Shown here: positions 24,501 through 38,271 of the stretch, in pieces
How the letters are laid out: the number at the start of each line of letters is the position of its first letter
How positions within the stretch are numbered: position 1 is the first letter of the stretch
Source: Daphnia carinata
Lineage: Eukaryota > Arthropoda > Branchiopoda > Diplostraca > Daphniidae
Length of the DNA: 64,000 bases
Assembly (NCBI RefSeq): GCF_022539665.2
Contig: NC_081333.1
Span: forward strand, 9,546,971 to 9,610,970
Reading direction: 5' to 3'
Made by a program: the position numbers and the translations under genes
Notes under the pieces: generated by a model
Told to the model about the DNA's origin: nothing
The model's database searches: none
The model's input: only the letters and a program-made list of their open reading frames with translations

Positions 24501-27500
24501 GACGCTTTTGGCTTTCCATGTTCCCCCCTCCTTGTTTTGATTCCGGGCGGGCCAAGAGTAGTCGAGGTCCAACCGATGGAGGAGTACGTACGCTTGACGA
24601 AACCCTTGAATACAAAAATAAATATTTCAACGTCAAGAGAAAAAAAAAGAAAAATAAAGAAAATTAGGAAACCAGAAAACAAAAAAAAAAAAAAATGGGA
24701 CTGACATGTAAATAGAACATGCAACTGCCTGTTCTTAACTCTGCTGATTCCGGTGCAATGGATAGCGGACCATATTATTAGCAACTGTTTCTAGGAAAAA
24801 TATTCTTGTGGTATGCTTACAAACTGAACAGGACCAACAACCGACCGGTTTCCTGTTCAAAACTCTTTTTCCATTCCACAATTGAAAATTGAAGGATTTA
24901 TTACGGCAAGTGTATGGATCATTTTCTTTTTTCTTTCTACAAGGACTTTAGCCTATGGCAATTCCCTTTTGCGTTGTAGGGGTATGGAACAGAAAGAATG
25001 GCTCGCCGTATACTATCGATCGTCTAATAATTCTACCACCGTGCAACGCGTGCAGAAGAAAAGAATTTTAAAAAAGAAACCGGAAGCTAAGCAAGTGCGA
25101 AAAGGTTTATTTTAGTAAAGGTCGTACGAATCGTTTCAGGTCAATTTGCAGATAATTGGCATCCTCTGATAAATGACTTAACACTCCCCGTTTTATTTTT
25201 GGAACCAAGTAATTGTGGAAACATAAATAGCCTTTCCCCTTTTTGTTCCATGCAACAACAAAAAATAGCGTTAAAAGATTTTTTTTTTTTTAGAAAGTGT
25301 TGGATGTTTTACCGACATCGTCGACAATCAACTCCTCTTTTTTACTTGTGGCGTTGAGGGTTAGTATAATTGAATGCGGAACGCCGTCTGACCCACTTTT
25401 TTTTTTTATAGGGAACTCCTGTTCTTCTGTTTATCATTTATTGGGCAACTTTATGATGATCCTGCACCGCCTTCTAGTGATTAACGCACCACCCATTTGG
25501 GAGCTATTCGATTTCGGAGGGGTTGTCCTACGTGTTTGGATTCCGTTTAATTCAAAAACTACACAATCAACGGGAAAACTAATATTTTATTTGAAACCAG
25601 CGTTGAATTTCAGTCATGAAAACATAAACTTAGATCGAATTTCAAGTAAAATTTTTTTTTCGGACTTGCAAAATAAGCCCGACAAATTAAGCCCGACTTT
25701 TTCATAAAAAACCAAAATTCTTAAAAACCCTAGATATAGCAATGAAAATACATGGTTTAGATTTAAATGTAACGAGAAATATGGAAATCAACTTTGTTTT
25801 GACGTAGAGCTAATAGTTTTTGAGTTATTCAAATTCAAAGTGGTTGCACTTAAAGTTCAGTTCAAATAGGTCGTGCCATAAGTGTTGGCAGGTAGATTGT
25901 CATTGGGTTGCGGTGCAGGATGTCTATGATATTATCAAAATTTATCTTGTAAAGCCAGAGAACTACAGGATGACTGTAAAAACGTCGGTTAAAGGGCGTT
26001 CCGCAATAGAGAACCTAAAAAAACAGAACAGGCCAAAATGTGTCGAGTCCATTTGTTCTTTTTGCCGATGGCTGCGTGAACGACTGTGGCTATTTTCGAA
26101 CCACGGAAGAACTGATTTTTTTTCTTCACGTCTTTTTTCGACCCCTGACTTTTTTTTTTTAAATTCCCACAACTTTAGAGCCGTTGAGTTATTCAGAGTG
26201 TTCTCTTTTTCTAGTTCCAAAAGTAAAATATAATGACATGCCACAGCGTCAAAATCACGTGTCGTAACATTACAAATCGGTTATCCAATGACATGTTTCT
26301 TTTTCTTTTTCTCATTTTCTTTTTTGTCTTTCTGTTTCTACTTTTTTTTCGGTTCGCATCACCCTCGCGGGATTGCCCCTGTTGTTGGCCGGCCAATGAT
26401 GGTATTCTACTTGAATTTGAATCTTCGTAGCTGCCTCAAACGGGTCGGGCGTCGATGAGCGTCGTGGAAGTCGATGATCCACAGCTCATCATCCTGCTAC
26501 ACTTTATGACGCCGTTCATGTCCATCCAGCCCGTTTTCGAGTCTCCGCTGGCCCGGCCGGCTTCACTGCAAGGCAGCATGGCCTCGCAACTGCTCATCGA
26601 CCTACTGCGCGATCGACCCGGTGCCCACGGCATGCTGCTCGTCAGCATAGAGCAGGACGGTAAGCCTCATCAATTTATATCTTCATAGTTTGTAACTTTT
26701 CTACGCCTTCAACATCATATGTAAGGGGCGATGTTGGTTTGGCCCGTGTTCCAGTTGAACTTTCTTGGCTGCTACCCATTAAAATATCGCTCCAGAGTCC
26801 GTGGATGGTCCATCACCTAAGTTGGATCATCACTCTTAAAAAGAAAAGCTAGACCATCTCTGTCACTCTGTTATTACAATATATGTGTCTAAATGTCTTT
26901 CAAGCAACTAGATATGCACTCTCATAAGTGTTGAGACTCAACCATCCTACTGGTTCCTTCTAGTGTATTATGCATAATCGTTGTCATGGTGATAGAAGGC
27001 TTACCATTAGTCTGTCTGGCTGCTTGGTTCGTACTTTCTTCTCGTTGCATAGTCAAGCTTATTGACCGCACAGGCTGGAGCACTTAGAAGCAAATAGAGG
27101 GCATTCCTCTGCACCAAAATGATTGAAACTCCTATTGAATTGCGCAGTAGTTGCAACGCCTAGCGGTAACACAAGATGCACAATTTACGTTCCGCGTACG
27201 TCAATAATATCCTTCCTGGTCTACCTTTACAAGAACAAGCCGTCATTTCCTTTTCTCCTCGGGAAGTCACTGCCGGAATTCATTAAGCGAATGTTAACAG
27301 CAAGGCCACTCCAGAAAAAGCTTTGATTGGCTAAAATGAAATGCCAATTTAACGTTTTGTCACGGCATAGTTCGCATGTGACAATACCAAAATGCAAACA
27401 TAAGAAATTAAGGGGTAAATGTACAATAGATCGTTGGAGAGAAAAAATTATACAATACGCATATTCAATGTTGACAATCTCGTTGTCTTTCTCAACCGCT

Positions 27501-30500
27501 TTCAATTGCGCACCTTCCACCAACTTGTTTGAGGAAAAAGCAGAATCTCCTAAAGCCACCGAGAGATCAAGAACGGATGGGTACAGCATAAATAACGGAG
27601 CACACCACATAAGAGCCGCGTTAGAGAGGATTGCGTATAAGTGAATTATGCTTGCAATATGTGTGTGTGTGGGCTGGATTTGTTCTTTTTCCTTTTCTTT
27701 TCTTACTGGCGACTCCCCCCCCCCCCCCTCTTTCCTTGAGTTTCAATCGCCATTATTGATTAAGCGAAATGCTCGTCACGCTGTCACTCCGCTCTCTTTC
27801 AACTCCCCCTTGTGTTCTTACGGGCCGGTATTGCCCTGCTTTTTCATGTCGTTCGCATGCGTGACGAATAGATTTTACGACGTGCAGTTTTATATACCGC
27901 CCTTGCTGTTGCTGTTGCGTACGTTTGCACGACTCGTACGCTATTCAAGACCTACGATCTAATACGGCAGTTAGGCTGTATCAGACTATTGCGCTGACCG
28001 TGCACTCACGCTATGCATGCTCGCACGTTGCAATGGCTCGGGCGAATGGAGATAAGAGCTCCACGTTGGAAAAATAAAAAGGAAAGTCAAAGGGACGAAC
28101 GAGAAAAGGTGTGGCGTTGGGTAGATCAATATAAGAAACTTTGCTGTTATGTCGCTTACTTCGTTTTCTTTTCCGACTTGAGGTGCCTGATGCATTATGC
28201 TCGCTCTAGTTCTTCACTTCGCAACTCGTTTACGTTGAGTAGTCGCGTAGCACATGTATCACGTCAACAAACGCTCGCTCTTAGCGACGCGGAGGAGTGC
28301 GGACGCGAAAACGAATTGGGTTCGGCCAAAAGCGACATCCTGTTATTTCAATGCCGTGATATGCACATCGTTACGATGCCGAGAATTCTCGCAATATGCA
28401 AACGTCAAACACTTGAAACAGAAGCCTGTAATTGTATGGGGTTGAACGTTTCGCGTCAATGTGCTTGGTTTAATAGGATTGCAGTAAGAGATAAATGTAA
28501 AGCAATCGCATCTGGAGCTATACGAGCAAGAAGTCGTTTGCTTGTTCTATTTCTATTGACTGATCGATATTATAGATGTTTGCATATCCCGTTTGTGTGT
28601 GTGTCCGGTGGACCATTAGACGCTGGCGCGGTGGAGATCATCAAGTCTAGTCGCACAATGACCTTATTACTATTACAAGCTAAACACGACGAAAAAAGAG
28701 GGTACAAAGCAAGAAAAAAGAAATTCAAGAGGAGATATGTAGGCAGAAATGAAAGAGTTGATGGTCGTTTGCTCCTCTTTTTCTCGCCAGTCGAAATCTA
28801 ATGAAGAAGAACACGTATCATCGTCAAAGTATTTATTCGAGAAAAAAAAATTGGCCGAGAAATAGCTGCGATAATTCATGATTTCCCGTTGGAAGGGAGT
28901 CGCAGAAACGACCGGCTTTTTACTACTAAAAAGAAAAAGATAGGCCGTCCTCATATATGAGCCCCCGCTATTACTTCTTCCAACCATTCCGGAAAGCTGT
29001 ATAGCTTCTACACTCTCTTTCCAATTCGCGTCTCAACTACACTCGCCCCCCCCCCTCTCTAGTCTACGTCTTTTTTTTTCCTTTCTGTCGTTGTTGTCCT
29101 TCACATTACTAGAAATAGACCCTACTGTGACGTCATTTACCCCGTTTTTTCTGTAGAAACCTATACTGATATGGACTTAGTCGTCGATGGAATATGCATA
29201 GGCCTAAATAACCTACAAAATAACGAAGGAACGAGGAGATTTGAAGCAGAGAAATGGACGCTGCTGTCGTGTAGTCCGTCCATGATATAGGGATGTGAGA
29301 CATTACGTATCGCGATGTTATGTACTTGCATGAATTTATGATTGCTTTTCGCTAGTCGTCATCTCCCCATTCCGGTCACGCTCAAGTCCCACCCGTCCTT
29401 CCCGTTTCTCTTCTCCGCCCAAATACTTTTGTACGCTCATGTTTTATTCAACAGATTGATGCGCTTTCAGACCGTTTTTCTATACATATACTGTATACAT
29501 ATATATGTATATATATATATATATCTTTTTTCTTCTTATTTCGTTTCGTTTATTCTCTTTACTTTCATCTTTTTGAGGCTTTGCGTTTTTTGTTTTTAGT
29601 TTTTTTACGATTTGTTTTTGTTTCTTCAAATGATTTCGCTTTTCGTCCATTTCTCTTCTATTTCGTCCGGCCGTTTCTTTTTTCTATTTTATTATTATTT
29701 CTTTCACAGTGAAGGGTGGCAGCCTTGACGTAGGGTTTCGCGTCGCATTTTGACGTTTTATTTTGTCTCTTTATTATGTTCTCTTAACGGATGACGTCAT
29801 TCAGACGGAGCGAAACAGCGCCATTTCACACAATAGCTGATGGTAGTTTCTTATGGTCGACTGGTTGGACGGATGCCGGACGAAGGAAGTCGCCAACAAA
29901 CTTAAAAAAAAAAGAAAAAGAAATTGAACCGATAGAAGTGAATGCATGCGCAAAAATCGTGGTCGTTGTTTTTGGCTATTTCAGTCCATATCCACACAGA
30001 AGCCCAAAGAAGTGAGGGAGGAGGTGCCGGAAGCGAGGTTGTACAGCATACGTCAAATGGATTGAACAGTGTCAACGAGGATATGTTTTTGTTTTCCCCT
30101 CTATCCGAATCACGAGAAGGCGGAGCTGGCGTATTCATTATACCATTGCTATGACGGATGCCGAGAACAATTCATTCGCTCCATGCGCGGAAATCTAGTT
30201 ATGATTGTGGAAGAAAAAAAGAAGGAGAGGACGCCTTGTGAATGCAACTAGCGCTGCTAAGGAAACTCATATTGTTATTACGTTATGATGGAATCGTTTT
30301 GATATGTTGCCGTACGCTAATTCCTGTATCCAACAGCGTCAATGTCGACCTTCCTAGTATCGAACTAATTAATTGTTTTTCCGCTATCCTCGTTTTTTTT
30401 TCTTCTACGAATTCGTAATTAATTTGAAAGGGATTTTGATACGTTTACTGATGCAGGCCGTTTCAGTGGGACTTGGCGAGTTTTCTCACTCGTTGTATGA

Positions 30501-33500
30501 GAGGAATTTCTTAACTTTTACGGCCCTTGTGTACCAGTTGTGACTTTAGCTCTTGATAACATTTCGTTTATTGCCTCGTTGTTGTCAACGTAACAAAGAA
30601 AACGTCCAGATAGAACGCGGCAAGAGGCTCGGTTTCCTGGACCCCCGGTGCCGACAAAAAAGAAGATCGGAAACGAACGCTGTTCAGGCCGTTGCGCTTT
30701 GCACAATTCTCAGACCATTCATGTTTCTCGTTTGTGATGACTAACGGCTGTCATGTTTGGTTATGCTTCATGTTTTTCTCGATACCCGTCTCCAGGACAA
30801 CTGAAAGAGACGGCAAAGGCAATCGATACCTGCCGCTCGCCTGACAGGTACCCCCCACTCCAGCTGACAAAAGAGACTGTAGATACAGCGTCTATATAGA
30901 TCCATCAGCTTCATCATCATCCCTCTTTTTTCACTCATATTTTATTTACATAACTGTCTCCCCTAAAAGTTTTGTTTGTAGTCACTGCAATCACCCTGGG
31001 TAACGCATTTCGCTCCGTGTTCTACTCAGTTCGTTTTATAATGAATATATAGCCGCGTATATGATCGTGTATTGACTCAGAACCCTACCAATCACGATAT
31101 AGGCATAGACAGTGGTGCACTCTTCTCTTGTTGGCTGGTAAGCCCCCCCACCCCTTTTTTTTGACAATAGGATTTTGAAACTTTGAAGATATTGGAAAGT
31201 TTTTTATCTATTCGTTAACTTGGCGGTGCACAGGAAAATAATGACGCTGACAATCATAGGGAAAGCCTCAAAAAATGGCAGTACGAACGTTAGGAAGTGT
31301 GCAGTGCCATGTGGGTCTTCCCCGGTAGATTGCGTGCCCACACAATGCAATCTCATCTGGGGCCAATTCAAGTGGCCATAACGCCTTCTTTTTTTTCGGG
31401 CAAAAGTAAATCATTGCTTGAGATCTTTGACGGTGATTTAGCGATGAGGATGATGTACGATGCAACGGGGATCCTTTGCGGCATTGCAGTGGCATGGTCG
31501 GTATCCGCATAACGGGACAAGAAACAAATTACAAATTTTTTCGTGTCTGCCTGTGTGTATCATTTCGTGCGTTTAAACATTTATTCCCTCTCTCTCTCTC
31601 TCTCTCTTTATTTTTGATTTCCTGCAACCGTGGAACAGTGGACTACCCATACATCAATTACGGAGCGCCCGACAGGCAACAGACCAATGGAGAAGAGTGG
31701 CAACAGACGGCCAGGTTGGCGTCGCTTGAACGGTTCGAGCCGCAAAATTTGCGCTATTTCAGCGACCACTTGGTCGACGTCTACGAGGAAGCGGCCACGA
31801 TCGCCCGGCCGCCGCTCCAACCCGCCTGCCGCCGGCCTCTTTCCAATAAGACGGGCTACATCGTCTGCGTCTACAAGGTCTTTGACGGAGACGACGGAGA
31901 AAAGTTTGAGCGCAACTGGCTCTACTGGACAGGTCAGAATTTTCGATTTCACTTTCGTCACTAAGCGAATCGATTGTAAAAAATAAAATAAAATAAAAAT
32001 GGGAAATGGAAAATGGGAAATGAAGGGGGTTCATTATTCGCCCTATCATAACAAACGATAACAAACGACTCGGGTCAATCAGCTGTGACGCTGATGAATA
32101 GCTAAGGCCCAGGTCTTAATGAAAAAAAAAGGATTTTTTAGGCCGTCAACGCAATGAAGGCCAAGCTCGAGCTGAAATGAGATGGGAAGGTCTTACATTG
32201 GTTATAGCAAACGTTGCCAATCATAACTGGCATTTCTTTTTCGGAAGGATGGAACGATCCTGGCTGGCAACTAAAAGTTGGCCCACGTAGGACGCTTGTA
32301 ATGTAGGATTTTAGGATACTTGATGATGACATTGTTTGGCAGGGATTTTCTTCTTTGTTGGCTTACTCGTGGCTGTAACAGGCCGTCGTTGCACAGGTTG
32401 TGATTGCGCCAAAAAAACGAAACTTTGTTCCAAAAAAACGAGACTTTGTTCGGATTATTGTTAACTTTTATAACCTCGGCCACATCATAAAAGATTTGGC
32501 GGCATTAGTCTCTTCTTTTGTATGTGCGACCGAGACGAGCGTAAAGCTTAAGACAAGAAGACATGGTAGCTTAATGTACTGTAGGAGAGAAAAGACATAA
32601 AAATCCACAATTCAACTCCCCCCCGGAAAGAGTTTGTCTCGGTTCATTACACTTCTTTTGCAGAATGGAGCCAAAAGAATGGAGCATCATGGAATCGGAA
32701 TCCAATTTGTTTCATCGTCTCCTATTGCCCACGTAGGCGTGTCCCTTATATCCCATGTTTACCTCCTTTTTTTCTTTTTGGCTTAAAAAACTCGATGCTC
32801 TCGACAAACGAGAAAGTATCGGTGACGTCGGCCACGTTAATTAGAAACTATGGCCGTATAAAAAAAAAAACGGGGACATGTTCTCACATTCAATCTCGGC
32901 CGATGGTAAATCGAACTACACCCAATCACGTTGAACAATTCCACCCGACTCTCTTAATGATATTCCTTCCCTACGCCGTTCGGCGTCGTTATCTTCTTAA
33001 CTCTCGTTACGTTTGAAGTTTTCTTCTTCAAAAAATAGACGACAAGTTGTCAAAGCGTTTAGAGGACATATCAACAGGAACACGGGGCGTGTCACGATTG
33101 TTTTTTTGTTTTTTTTTTGTGTGTGTGGAGCTCTCTTGATGCCATCACAACAGTCCCCTCTTGCGGAGGCATCGTGCATCGTGTCACGATGAGTTGCGGG
33201 AGTCACGGCGGATGGCCATCTGTGGCGTGTTTTGCAAAGCTTAAATTAATTCGGGAAGAGTGACAGACACTAGCTGGCTTTTGACACAGAAGCTAAAATT
33301 AGCACAACTGTAGCTATATGATTGATTACTTGTGTGAACTGGATTGCAATTAACGAGATGGAATTTCTATTTTCGGATGGTTACAGGAGCCCGGATTCTT
33401 TATCAATGCGTGCCGCGCTGCGTGGGATTGCGCCGGATCACGTTGCACAAGTCCGTCTCTGCCGGCGACAAACTCTACACGCTGATGTGCGAGTGTTCGA

Positions 33501-33601
33501 GCTTCATGGACCATTTGCAAGAGGCGGCTTACATCGCACCGGCCCTGCGCGCCCGTCTCTGCGGCTACTGGTCCATTTACCGGGTGGCCGACGTGTACTA
33601 G
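18578..33601 (+). CDS. Unrecognised protein, Gly/Ser-rich N-terminus and conserved-looking C-terminal region
   Basis: Five exons join in frame: 18578-19969, 23447-23512, 26431-26659, 31639-31932 and 33387-33601 (2,196 nt, 731 codons plus TAG). The ATG at 18578 is the first after an in-frame TAA at 18566. Residues about 1-440 are Gly/Ser/Arg-rich and probably disordered, with runs such as GAGVGTGGSTGAGGSG. From about residue 443 (FDELIDPKDLNLNEIARDCF) the sequence becomes dense and hydrophobic. It continues through LLHFMTPFMSIQPVFESPLA, LLIDLLRDRPGAHGMLLVS, TGYIVCVYKVFDGDDGEKFE, ILYQCVPRC and finally LCGYWSIYRVADVY. I see no signal peptide or clear membrane segment, so an intracellular protein is likely. 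I do not recognise the family. The long introns (up to 5 kb) resemble those of developmentally regulated genes. The second exon is the least certain. Confidence 0.75.
19970..23446 (+). other. Intron 1 of the 18.6-33.6 kb gene
   Basis: The donor ACG|GTAAGT at 19,969/19,970 and the acceptor TTCCAG at 23,441-23,446 frame this interval. If the 66-nt exon is not used, the intron runs to 26,430. It holds a G-rich tract at 20,782-20,805 and pyrimidine-rich DNA. There is no second gene that I can support. Confidence 0.6.
20782..20805 (+). other. G-rich tract with quadruplex potential
   Basis: Successive G runs of 6, 3, 6, 3 and 2 are separated by single bases, within intron 1 and on the transcribed-sense strand. 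At least four runs of three or more Gs satisfy the usual G-quadruplex rule. Confidence 0.6.
23513..26430 (+). other. Intron 2 of the 18.6-33.6 kb gene
   Basis: It runs from GCAG|GTATTA at 23,513 to CTTCGTAG at 26,423-26,430. It contains a (CT)n tract near 24,467-24,485 and a fragment of the AAGCCCG repeat family at 25,673-25,702. No other gene is seen. Confidence 0.6.
25673..25702 (+). repeat. AAGCCCG repeat-family fragment
   Basis: ATAAGCCCGAC and TAAGCCCGACTTTTT occur side by side. Both words match the inverted-repeat ends and repeat core at 10.4-11.1 kb, which shows that the family is dispersed in this genome. Confidence 0.6.
26660..31638 (+). other. Intron 3 of the 18.6-33.6 kb gene
   Basis: The donor GACG|GTAAGC and acceptor GGAACAG|TG bound an intron of about 5.0 kb with matching phase 1. 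It includes an AT dinucleotide tract (29,481-29,524), a C run near 27,715, and a 262-codon open frame (28,013-28,801) without recognisable features. Confidence 0.65.
29481..29524. repeat. AT-rich dinucleotide repeat
   Basis: A mix of TATACA and uninterrupted (AT)n units, partly self-complementary, within intron 3. Confidence 0.8.
31933..33386 (+). other. Intron 4 of the 18.6-33.6 kb gene
   Basis: The donor GACAG|GTCAGA and acceptor GGTTACAG|GA are both phase 1. Two near-tandem copies of a short AAAAAAACGA..ACTTTGTTC unit occur near 32,411-32,450. No gene is seen within it. Confidence 0.65.
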
Positions 33602-33630
33602 TCAAATTTTGTGGTGAACGAGGACGACCA

Positions 33631-33636
33631 AATAAA
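33631..33636 (+). promoter_or_regulatory. Candidate polyadenylation signal
   Basis: AATAAA lies 30 bases after the TAG stop at 33,599-33,601 and is followed by A-rich DNA. The very short 3' UTR is plausible but not proven, and internal priming on the A-rich tract could mislead cDNA data here. Confidence 0.35.
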
Positions 33637-36600
33637 TAATTGAAAGAAAACAAACAGAAAAAAAAGTGAAAAATAAAACAAACAAAAGAAAAACTAGAAC
33701 AGAAAAGCAAAAAAAAAAAAAAACATTTTCTATACCAATTCATTCGTCATTTGTCTTCTTGTCCTTGTCACGGTCGATCATATTTTATTATTTGTGTTGG
33801 CTCCATCGATTTCATTCTCCCCGTTCACTCTAACTGTCTCTTTCTTTTCTCTCTCTTTTCTTCTCACTTTAAACTATTCTACAATCATTCTGTTTGTCAA
33901 ACCTCCTTTTGTTATCAACCCCCCGTTGATCTGCCTGTCATAATCTTCATTCGTTTTGTCTTGTCTATCATCTCTGCCTATCTCTTTTCTTTTTCCTATT
34001 CTATTTCAATGATTTTCCATTATATATCGAGCAGCTTGGCAGAAGAAATCTGTAGCACGACATAACCATATACAACGACAACGCCCAAAGAAGGACCTAA
34101 ATTTGACTCCAATTCTTCTGGAGACACAACAAATTTTGTCCAGAACCTACGACGTATATCGTCCAATTGAAAACTGTGCTGCGCTCATCATAGAATCTCA
34201 CGGAATAAAGGGGGGGAAAAAAATACGTCTCTCTAGCATCGCCCGCACAACTAGTGTCATTCCAGCAAGAAAACGCTGACGATGATGTCGGCGTTTTTTC
34301 AAACAAAACAAAAACATTTGCCGCGCCTCCGTTTACGACAGTCTCAACAGGATCGAAATGCATATGGAAGTAGATCGTCTTTCATCCACCTAACACGTAC
34401 ACGCAACATTGGAGACAGTAAAATATTGGAAGCAAAAACTGGCATACATTCATCTAACGTCAGACGCGAGAAGACAAGTTTTTTTTTCTCCCCTCCATTT
34501 TCTTCGCCCTCAATTTCATTGATTTCATCTCTCTCTCTCTCTCTTGATGCAATTTTGCCAGTATGTTACGTGCGTGTGTGTTGTCTTGTCTGTGCGAGAG
34601 AGTGATATTCAAATCGATAAATCCCGAGAGAGGTCATTATTGTTCTTGTCCCGATACCCCCTTTAACCGTATAACTGCAAAATGTATTTATTCCAATGTT
34701 ACTTTACCCAGCACCTAAAAGACACACATCCACACAGATACACACAACACAAAGACCTATTGTGGTTCATTATCCTAAATTGGCATCGTTTTCGTTCATT
34801 TTTTTTCAAAATTGAATTCTTCTCTTTTGTCCCTTTTCGCTTCGGCCATGTGCTCGTTTTGCTGCTGACTTTGACTACCGATTTCGGTTTGTCGTGTAAA
34901 ATACTTAAACGATGCCGTGCGCAATTTGTTCATTGCACGGCATGATTTACTGTTACCGAATAACTTATAAATAATAATGTGACGTTCAATTTGAAAAAAG
35001 AAAATTATACAAAACGACAAAAGTGGATTCAGTCGATTTCATTTGCCTTCCATTGTTTTTGTTTTCATTTCAAACGTAAGACGCGCTTGCACAACTCAAT
35101 TAAATTGAAACCACGTAAGCTCGGACGTCCAAATTGCAATCACATGAGAACGTTACGACGAAGTTGTTCTTCTTTACGATCTACTCGTCTTTCGTTATAT
35201 ACCGTCCATCATTTCCATCTTTTAAGGGCGGATAGTAACCATAGAGATGTATACTTGAAAGTGTGTAACAGTATAATATGACATGCAGGGGAGAGGAGGC
35301 TACACGAACGTCCAACCATCCATTTTAAGTGGACACAGCAAAACACGGTTTGTATTCGGTTTGCGTGCGTTTTATTGATCAAAGCCTAGCTAGTGAGCGA
35401 GGAGTAGGGAGAAACAGGAGAGCAAGAAAGCAAAGGTACGAATAGAAGAGAGTGCGACCGTGTGTGTGTGTGTCTGTGTGTATGTACAGTATATATACAG
35501 CAGAGAAAACTCTTGAATACCCAGGAGATTGTACGACACGCATGGTAAGGCACTTTCTCTATACACGTAATGCATGTCGTCGCTGGCTAGAGTGAATGGA
35601 TGCAGCACCGGCGAGGGACGAGCAGGAGCAGTCAAGAGGCGGGCGGCAACATAGCCATTAAAGAACCGCTGGAGTTACACACGTCTCTGCTCGTTCTCTC
35701 CGCCTAACATGTCGACTCTGCTCTGCCGTCGCCGTTCGTTACCGTAAAGAAAACAAGACAGCAGCTATGTACGTACGTAGTACTCAGAAATCTTTGGGGC
35801 GCAGGTGGTGGGTGGGTTTGGCATCGGGCGTTTGAGTGGGCGCCGCTAAAACAGTGGGGATATGGCCGTACAGTATTTCCAGCTCGTACGGACACATGAT
35901 TGCAGCAACACAACATCCCTATATTATGGTATACACATCACGAAACCCTACGGAAAGAAAATGTGTTTCAAATAATAATGCAACGTTGCGTTTCATGACA
36001 ATAATGCAGGCCAATTTCTTTTTAGATAGAAGTTGGTCATTTCTTGTTTGTTTGTTTTGTTTTGTTTTGTTTTGTTTGTTTTTTTTGTCCGTGGCCGTTT
36101 TCTTTTTGTCAGGATGATGCGATCTGTCCGGAAAATCCGTTGAATAAAAGAGCCTATAGTGTCAACCCACATTCTTTGCTTCTTCCCCGATTCTTCCGTT
36201 GTCGTCGTCTCCAACCACCCATCCCATTCCGGCCGGTTGTGAAAGTTGAATCTGCCGGGCGCAACAATCAATACTTTTCGGGAGGAGGTTTCTCTCATCT
36301 CGTTGGTTGGGCGCTCTCCGGCGTCGACTACGTCGTCATCCGCTTCCCTCCCTTTTCACTTGGCTCTATTGCCCTATGTTATACGCAGACAGACAGGAGA
36401 AGAAGACGGGGCAAAAGGGTAGGAGAAAAAGAAAAAGAATGAGGACGAAGGATGAGGGCGTATACTACATCAACTAGTTTTGCTACCTATAACACAGTCG
36501 CGAACCGAACACGGCTCCGCCAACACAGACGCCGTCGTCCGTCGTCGTCGATCCATAGCCTCTTGTCATGTTATTAGATGTAGCTTGAATCTGATACACT

Positions 36601-38237
36601 TTTTTTTTGTTTTCGATCCGACCAGCATTTCCCTATTTTATTTTTTTTTTGTTTGAACTTTTTCTTTTGTTTTGGTTTTGTTTTATGTTTTTGTTTGTTT
36701 CTTTTTTTTTTTTTTTTTGAAAGGGTTTTTATTTGACTCTTTCTGCTTGGGGGTTGATTAGCTTGATCTAGTTGACACACTTGAAAATCCTCCTAGCTCT
36801 TCTTTTTTGTAGCTCTCGAGAGATTGAGGAGTGGCAACTGATTACAGAAGTCCACGTCAACATCCTACAGGCTATATCCTATATGTGGAGGCTGCGCGCT
36901 GGTTTGGAAGACGATTCATCTGATTGACTGCGAAGAACCAACAAGAGCGAAACATCTTCTGTCTTTCTTTAACGGATGTTTCTACGGTAAGTGAGTTAGC
37001 CACTTTCTGTCTATCTGTCTCACTCGTGTCACGTTTCCTTCTCTTCTTGGCTATCAGTTTAACTTGTTGGTTGTACAAGAAAAGTAAAAAATAAACAAAG
37101 GGGTTTGGAAGGAAGTTTATAACCGGCACGCCACACGGGGTAGTATCCAATAATCTTTGATGTAGACGCACAAACAACGTTTCTATTTACGATAGGCATA
37201 TCCAGATAGTAGAAAATGATGATTCTATTAACACCGACGCCATTACGTGTATCTGTCTTATAGAGGTATATGTTTAGTGGACTTGGATTCCGTTAATTCG
37301 TTTACGCATTGAAAAGTGTACTTGAAAAAAAAAAACGAGTAAAATTCAATAAGGAATGCACTTAGGTTGGGAACTGTTCACAAAGCGGCAGAGTAAGAAC
37401 CGAAAATGCCATGAAGACCGTGGGGAACCTTGGGAAGTGTATGACGTTTTTTGAAAGTTATATATCTCTGGAAATCAGTTGCGATACTTCAACCGAATGT
37501 GAAAAGATTGAGAGTTAACGTTGAAGAAAAGCACCGTGAGAAAGAAAACAGAAGGAAAGAAATTATATTCGGCCAATGTCACCAAAAAGGGCAACCCAAT
37601 AAAATTAATAAGATTATATGCGAAAAGTACGTGATGTTTAAACTAACCCCCTCCCTTGTTCCATCCTATTGAGCTTCTGTTTGAGATGGTACTTTAGACC
37701 GTAGCTTTCCTCCACCGTTATTTTTCCAAGATTCCAAATTGACTATTAAGATTCTTTTTTAACGGTTGATAGTTAGATTTCATCTTCCTACTCATTTTTA
37801 CCGCTTTTCATCGTCTGCTGTACTCCCAGTTGGATTCCGATGAGCTTTTAAGGTGTCACATACTAGCGGGTCGCGTTTATTCGGTCATGAATTCGATAAT
37901 GAGTTTTCCTTCTGGAATTTTCACGTCTCGTTGTTTCACGTTCTTTTCTTTTTTTTTTTTCCCTCTATCATAAAATAGCACCCTGCATCTTCACGAAGAA
38001 TTTCGCTAGAACGTTTCGAGGTGGGCGGTTTGTTTTTTAACGCGGTTGTTTCAAACCCGTTCATCTGCCGAGAGCTTTCGGTTTAGGCTGTCGGTTGCAC
38101 TTGGCTGCCTCTCAGAACACGTAACACGTCCGCGCCATTAGACCATTAAAAGTTCGTAGCGTTTTCGTATATATATATGAAAAGGGAGAAAAAGAGCCAA
38201 TTTCCGACGTCTCTCCCTCTTCTTTTGTTTGATTTGA

Positions 38238-38271
<34 letters not shown>

